Shown: in pieces, positions 60,460 through 64,000 of the stretch | Layout: the number at the start of each line of letters is the position of its first letter | Position numbering within the stretch: position 1 is the stretch's first letter | Assembly (NCBI RefSeq): GCF_017676385.1 | Contig: NZ_JAFFZN010000021.1 | Coordinates: 85,187-149,186, forward strand | DNA: 64,000 nt | DNA from: Streptomyces spirodelae | Lineage (GTDB): Bacteria > Actinomycetota > Actinomycetes > Streptomycetales > Streptomycetaceae | Direction: 5' to 3' | The notes under the pieces: model-generated | The model's database searches: none | Seen by the model: the letters and a program-made list of their open reading frames with translations, nothing else | What the model was told of the DNA's origin: nothing | Made by a program: the position numbers and the translations under genes

Positions 60460-62373
60460 TCAGCCCGCACGGCCGGTGGGCCCACCCAGCCGGAGCGCTG
60501 CGTCGATCAGCGGGACATGGCTGAATGCCTGCGGGAAGTTGCCGACCAGGCGCCGGCGCCCGGTGTCCCACTCCTCCGCGAGGAGGCCCACGTCGTTGCG
60601 GAGTTCCAGAAGGCGCTCGAAGAGTCTGCGGCCCTCCGCCGCACGGCCGATGAGGCCGAGGTCGTGCGCCAGCCAGAAGGAGCAGGCGAGGAAGACGCCC
60701 TCCCCGCCGGGCAGCCCGTCGCCCTCCCCGACGCCGGGGTCGTAGCGCCGTACGAACCCGTCCTCGCACAGCTCCCGCTGCACCGCCTCCACCGTGCCGA
60801 CGACCCGGGGGTCGTCCGGAGGCAGAAAGCCGACCTGCGGTATCAGCAGCAGCGCGGCGTCCAGTTCTCGCGAACCGTAGGACTGGGTGAAGGTGTTGCG
60901 GTCAGCGTCGTACCCCTTGGCACACACCTCGCGATGCACGTCGTCCCGCAGGGCGCGCCACCGCGCCACCGGCCCGTCGAGGCCGAGCCGGGACAGCCGG
61001 CGCACCGTACGGTCGGCGGCCACCCACGTCATCACCTTGGAGTGGGTGAAGTGCCGGCGCGGCCCGCGTACCTCCCAGATGCCCTCGTCGGGCTCGCGCC
61101 AGTTGGACTCCAGGTAGTTCATCAGCTTCATCTGCAGGATGTGCGTACTGTCCTCACGGACGTCGGGTGTCAGCCCGGAGGTCTGGCCGAGCCACAGCGC
61201 GTCGACGACCTCCCCGTACACATCCAGCTGGAGCTGGTCGGCCGCGCCGTTGCCGATCCGGACCGGGCGCGAGCCCTCGTATCCCGGCAGCCAGGCCAGT
61301 TCCGACTCGGCCAGTTCCCGCTCGCCGGCGACGCCGTACATGATCTGGAGGTTCTGCGCGTCCCCGGCCACCGCGCGCAGCAGCCACTCGCGCCAGCGCC
61401 TGGCCTCCTCCCGGTATCCGGTGCGCAGCAGTGCGCCCAGGGTGATGGCGGCGTCCCGCAGCCAGGTGTAGCGGTAGTCCCAGTTGCGCACCCCGCCCAG
61501 CTCCTCGGGCAGCGATGTGGTGGGCGCGGCGACGATACCGCCCGTGGGCGCGTAGGTGAGGGCCTTCAGGGTGATGAGGGAGCGCATCACCGCCTCCCGC
61601 CAGCGCCCGGTGTAGCTGCACTGCGCCGTCCACTCGGCCCAGAACCGCTCGGTGCCGCACAGCAGTTCCTCCGCGTCGGGCCTGGGCGGCGCTGACAGGT
61701 GCGAGGGCTGCCAGCTGAGGGCGAGCGTCACCCGCTGCCCCGCCGAGACGGTGAAGTCGGCGTGGGTGGTCAGATCGCTGCCGTACGTCTCGGCCTCGGT
61801 GTCCAGCCACAGCGAGTCGGGGCCGGCGACGGCCACTGTGCGGTCGGCTAGGGGCACCGTGCCGTCGGCGGGCGGCATCGTGCGGTCGGCGAGGAGCACC
61901 GTGCCGTCGGGCAGGGGCACCGTGTGGTCGGCGAGCCCGGTGGCGCGCTGTCCGCCCTCCCGCCGTACCCACGGCACGACCCGGCCGTAGCTGAACCGCA
62001 TCCGTAGCGCGGAACTCATCCGGACCCGCCCGGTCACGCCCTCCACGATCCGCACCAGGCAGGGCGCGGCATGGCGGCGGGGCGGCATGAAGTCGGTGAC
62101 ACGTACGGTGCCCTCCGGGGTGTCCCACTCGGACTCCAGGATCAGCGACTCACCCCGGTAGCGGCGCCGCGCGGCGGCCGGGCGCGCGGGGCCGCGGGCG
62201 GCGGGTGCCAGCCGCCAGAACCCGTGGTCGTCGGTGCCCAGCAGGCCCGCGAAGACCGCGGGTGAGTCGAACCGCGGCAGGCACAGCCAGTCCACCGAGC
62301 CGTCCCTGGCCACCAGCGCGGCCGTCTGCATGTCCCCGATCAGGGCGTAGTCCTCGATGCGCGTCGCCACCAC
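60460..62373 (-). CDS. GH15 glycoside hydrolase (glucoamylase/trehalase-like)
   Basis: A 637-residue family 15 protein. It opens with RIEDYALIGDMQTAALVARD and GSVDWLCLPRFDSPAVFAGL, the N-terminal beta-sandwich signature of actinobacterial trehalase/glucoamylase-like enzymes. The (alpha/alpha)6 barrel holds GGVRNWDYRYTWLRDAAITL near residue 292, with the acid-binding WLRD, then EPDEGIWEVRGPRRHFTHSK near 410 with the general-acid Glu. It has no signal peptide, so it should act inside the cell on trehalose or glucans. It looks like an unrelated gene between two biosynthetic loci. The start codon is GTG. An internal run of VPLPDGTVLLADRT-type repeats near residue 150 is unusual. Confidence 0.93.
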   Translation of the reverse strand: MVATRIEDYALIGDMQTAALVARDGSVDWLCLPRFDSPAVFAGLLGTDDHGFWRLAPAARGPARPAAARRRYRGESLILESEWDTPEGTVRVTDFMPPRRHAAPCLVRIVEGVTGRVRMSSALRMRFSYGRVVPWVRREGGQRATGLADHTVPLPDGTVLLADRTMPPADGTVPLADRTVAVAGPDSLWLDTEAETYGSDLTTHADFTVSAGQRVTLALSWQPSHLSAPPRPDAEELLCGTERFWAEWTAQCSYTGRWREAVMRSLITLKALTYAPTGGIVAAPTTSLPEELGGVRNWDYRYTWLRDAAITLGALLRTGYREEARRWREWLLRAVAGDAQNLQIMYGVAGERELAESELAWLPGYEGSRPVRIGNGAADQLQLDVYGEVVDALWLGQTSGLTPDVREDSTHILQMKLMNYLESNWREPDEGIWEVRGPRRHFTHSKVMTWVAADRTVRRLSRLGLDGPVARWRALRDDVHREVCAKGYDADRNTFTQSYGSRELDAALLLIPQVGFLPPDDPRVVGTVEAVQRELCEDGFVRRYDPGVGEGDGLPGGEGVFLACSFWLAHDLGLIGRAAEGRRLFERLLELRNDVGLLAEEWDTGRRRLVGNFPQAFSHVPLIDAALRLGGPTGRAG

Positions 62374-62465
62374 CCGGCCTCCCCGAAAGCGCCGGCCACC
62401 AGCACAAGTTGCCGCTGTGGAGGCCCACTAGAGCGCGGCTGGGGAGGGGCGCTCGCCGGTAGGCT

Positions 62466-63989
62466 TCAGCGCAGGCCCAGGCAGGGGAGCCAGGTACGGT
62501 CGCCGCCCGTCGCGGTCAGCATCGCGGCGAGTACGCCGCCCGCACCCGAGAGGAGCCCGCAGCGTTCCTCGGCGAGCGCCGCCAACTCCTCCACATGCGC
62601 CACCAGATGGGCCAGCATCCGGGCCCGCAACCGGGCCGCGGCCGGCAGCCGCCCGTGCCGGTGCAGCGCGTCGGCCACCGCCAGCACCCCCGCCGCCCCA
62701 TGGCACAGTCCGAGCCGGTCGCCGGGGTGGTCGCCGAAGAGGTGGTAGCCCTCGTGGAAGCCCTCAGCGAGCGAGGTGAAAGCGGACGCGGCCCAGGCCG
62801 CCGCCACCCCGTCCCCCAGTACGTCCGCCGCCTCCCACAGCGCCCAGGAGACACCGGGTGTGCCGTAGCACCAGCCTTGGCGGGCGTTTCCGGCAGGCAG
62901 CCGGGGCGCGCCGTCGGAACCGCAGCCGTTCCAGGAGCGGATGTCCCGGGCGTCGTCGAAGGACTCCCCCGCCAGCCAGTGGCAGGTGTGGCTGAGCGCG
63001 GCGATCAGCTCCGGCTGCGGGCCGAGCGTGCGGACGGCTGCGCTCAGCGCCGTCGTGACACCCGCGACACCGTGCCCCATACCGGTGTTGATGCGCCCGT
63101 GCAGCCAGCCCAGCAGCGGGTGGTCGGGGTAGTGCGCGCGCAGCCCTGGAAGGTCCGGGGCGTCGCAGAGGGCGGCGAGATGCGCGGCATAGGCGAGAAG
63201 CCCGGCCTCGACGGCAAGGGTCTCGGCGCCGCGCGTGGTCCCGCGGGCGGGCGGGGCACCGGTTCCGTTGGGGGGTGCGCCGCTGGCTCCGGGTGCGGCG
63301 CTGGCTCCGGGTGCGCCGCTGGCTCCGGGTGCGCCGCTGGCTCCGCGTGCGGCACCGGGGCCCCGTGCGGGGTCCAGCCCCTTCCCGAACCCCCGCGGGG
63401 CCCGCCTGACGTCGTCGGTACCGTTCGCCGTGTTTCTCGGGTCGGCCACCCCGCCGCCCGCGTTCCCCGCCCCCGGCAGGTCGGCGATCAGTGCGAGAAG
63501 TACCCCGGAGGGGCCGAGGATCAGGTCGTAGTCAGGAAAGGTGACGGCCCCGTACCGCACCCCGTCACGGACGGAACGGTCCAGCAGCCTCTCCCGCACC
63601 CGGTCGGCCACCGGCTGCAGCGCGGGGTGCAGTACGGAGCACTGCCGCAGCCCCACCAGTGTTCCGGCGAGTCCGCCGTCGTACAGCCCCCGATGGCTGG
63701 GGCCGCGCCCGGCCCCGCGCGCCCAGACGGCTCCCGCGCGGGCCGCCACCTGCGCCGCCTCCGCGTCGCCCGCAGCGGCCACCAGCCGCGCCAGCACGGG
63801 GACTCCGGGGTCATTGAAGTGCTCGTGCGGAGGCGCGGACGCCGCGGCGGGACCGGCCTCGGGCCGGGTGTCGGGCGGGCGTTGACTGGCGGCTCGTCTA
63901 GCCCGGTCGGTCCAGCGGGCGAGCGCGGCGACGGCGAGCCGTACGGCCAGCGCACGGGTCCCGTCCTCGGTGAGGGTCGGATGGGCCAT
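62466..63989 (-). CDS. LanC-like lanthionine cyclase
   Basis: A 507-residue LanC-like protein, longer than the usual 400-430. Zinc ligands are Cys in ARQGWCYGTPGVSW near residue 373 and Cys-His in LGLCHGAAGVLAVAD near 427. The active-site His region is TGMGHGVAGVTTAL near 310. GLYDGGLAGTLVG near residue 100 is the first toroid repeat. About 60 residues near 200-260 are a low-complexity insertion of GASGAP repeats. It would catalyse thioether ring closure on a dehydrated peptide. The partner dehydratase and precursor would lie upstream, beyond base 64000. The start is the ATG at 63989. Confidence 0.88.
   Translation of the reverse strand: MAHPTLTEDGTRALAVRLAVAALARWTDRARRAASQRPPDTRPEAGPAAASAPPHEHFNDPGVPVLARLVAAAGDAEAAQVAARAGAVWARGAGRGPSHRGLYDGGLAGTLVGLRQCSVLHPALQPVADRVRERLLDRSVRDGVRYGAVTFPDYDLILGPSGVLLALIADLPGAGNAGGGVADPRNTANGTDDVRRAPRGFGKGLDPARGPGAARGASGAPGASGAPGASAAPGASGAPPNGTGAPPARGTTRGAETLAVEAGLLAYAAHLAALCDAPDLPGLRAHYPDHPLLGWLHGRINTGMGHGVAGVTTALSAAVRTLGPQPELIAALSHTCHWLAGESFDDARDIRSWNGCGSDGAPRLPAGNARQGWCYGTPGVSWALWEAADVLGDGVAAAWAASAFTSLAEGFHEGYHLFGDHPGDRLGLCHGAAGVLAVADALHRHGRLPAAARLRARMLAHLVAHVEELAALAEERCGLLSGAGGVLAAMLTATGGDRTWLPCLGLR
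63282..63353 (-). repeat. Four tandem 18-bp repeats inside the LanC-like gene
   Basis: The unit GCTGGCTCCGGGTGCGGC is repeated at 63282-63299, 63300-63317, 63318-63335 and 63336-63353, with one or two changes per copy. It is in frame and encodes the hexapeptide GASGAP on the minus strand. It lies in a loop insertion of the cyclase and is likely neutral or a flexible linker. Confidence 0.85.
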
Positions 63990-64000
63990 GGTCGTCCTCC

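Overview
The window is high-GC actinobacterial DNA, almost certainly from a Streptomyces. The evidence is the heavy third-position GC bias, frequent GTG starts, coupled ATGA/GTGA gene overlaps, two SARP regulators, whole type II polyketide machinery and a KS-AT-ACP polyketide synthase. It is nearly all accessory: several biosynthetic loci lie head to tail with few housekeeping genes.

Region 1 (1-2057) is flanking DNA: the end of a cation/proton antiporter, a decayed XRE regulator fragment and a family 2 glycosyltransferase. Region 2 (2145-29470) is an aromatic (type II) polyketide cluster of spore-pigment/pentangular type. It has KS-alpha and KS-beta with a WhiE-ORFII-like cupin, a separate ACP, many cyclases (an SRPBCC aromatase, two ABM proteins, two SchA/CurD proteins and one TcmI-like protein), two ketoreductase-like SDRs, two DUF1772 proteins and a dedicated acetyl-CoA carboxylase (fused carboxyltransferase, BCCP, biotin carboxylase). 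Tailoring genes are a flavin halogenase, an FAD monooxygenase, an O-methyltransferase-like protein, an LLM oxidoreductase, a P450, two VOC proteins, a further SDR and two multicopper oxidases. A POT-type and a DHA2-type transporter are the likely exporters. The inferred product is a chlorinated, heavily oxidised polycyclic phenol, perhaps oxidatively coupled.

Region 3 (29562-43798) is mosaic. A divergent pair, an aldehyde-dehydrogenase-fold protein with displaced catalytic residues and a PLP fold-type II enzyme, shares a promoter carrying an inverted repeat; an ATP-grasp-like gene follows. Two SARPs flank a type II thioesterase. Then comes a RiPP locus of a nitrile-hydratase-like leader precursor and a fused YcaO cyclodehydratase, followed by a tail-to-tail two-component system, a P450 and an orphan PstS-type lipoprotein.

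Region 4 (44173-60074) is a twelve-gene operon on the minus strand: fatty acyl-AMP ligase, two acyl-CoA dehydrogenases, ACP, KS-AT-ACP, KAS III-like, FkbH-like, second ACP, Sfp-type PPTase, FAD oxygenase, alpha/beta hydrolase and DUF4260 protein. FkbH, ACP and a KAS III homologue together are the hallmark of glyceryl-ACP/tetronate assembly. The best model is a fatty acid activated on the ACP, desaturated, extended once with malonate and joined to a glyceryl unit. Region 5 (60460-63989) holds a GH15 glucoamylase/trehalase-like enzyme and a LanC-like cyclase whose upstream partner lies outside the window.

The most notable points are the lipid-tetronate-like operon with atypical KAS III and dehydrogenase active sites, the YcaO/NHLP-type RiPP locus, the unexplained ALDH-PLP-ATP-grasp set, an in-frame Streptomyces-type repeat inside the PKS linker, and a perfect 36-bp palindrome at a deletion scar.
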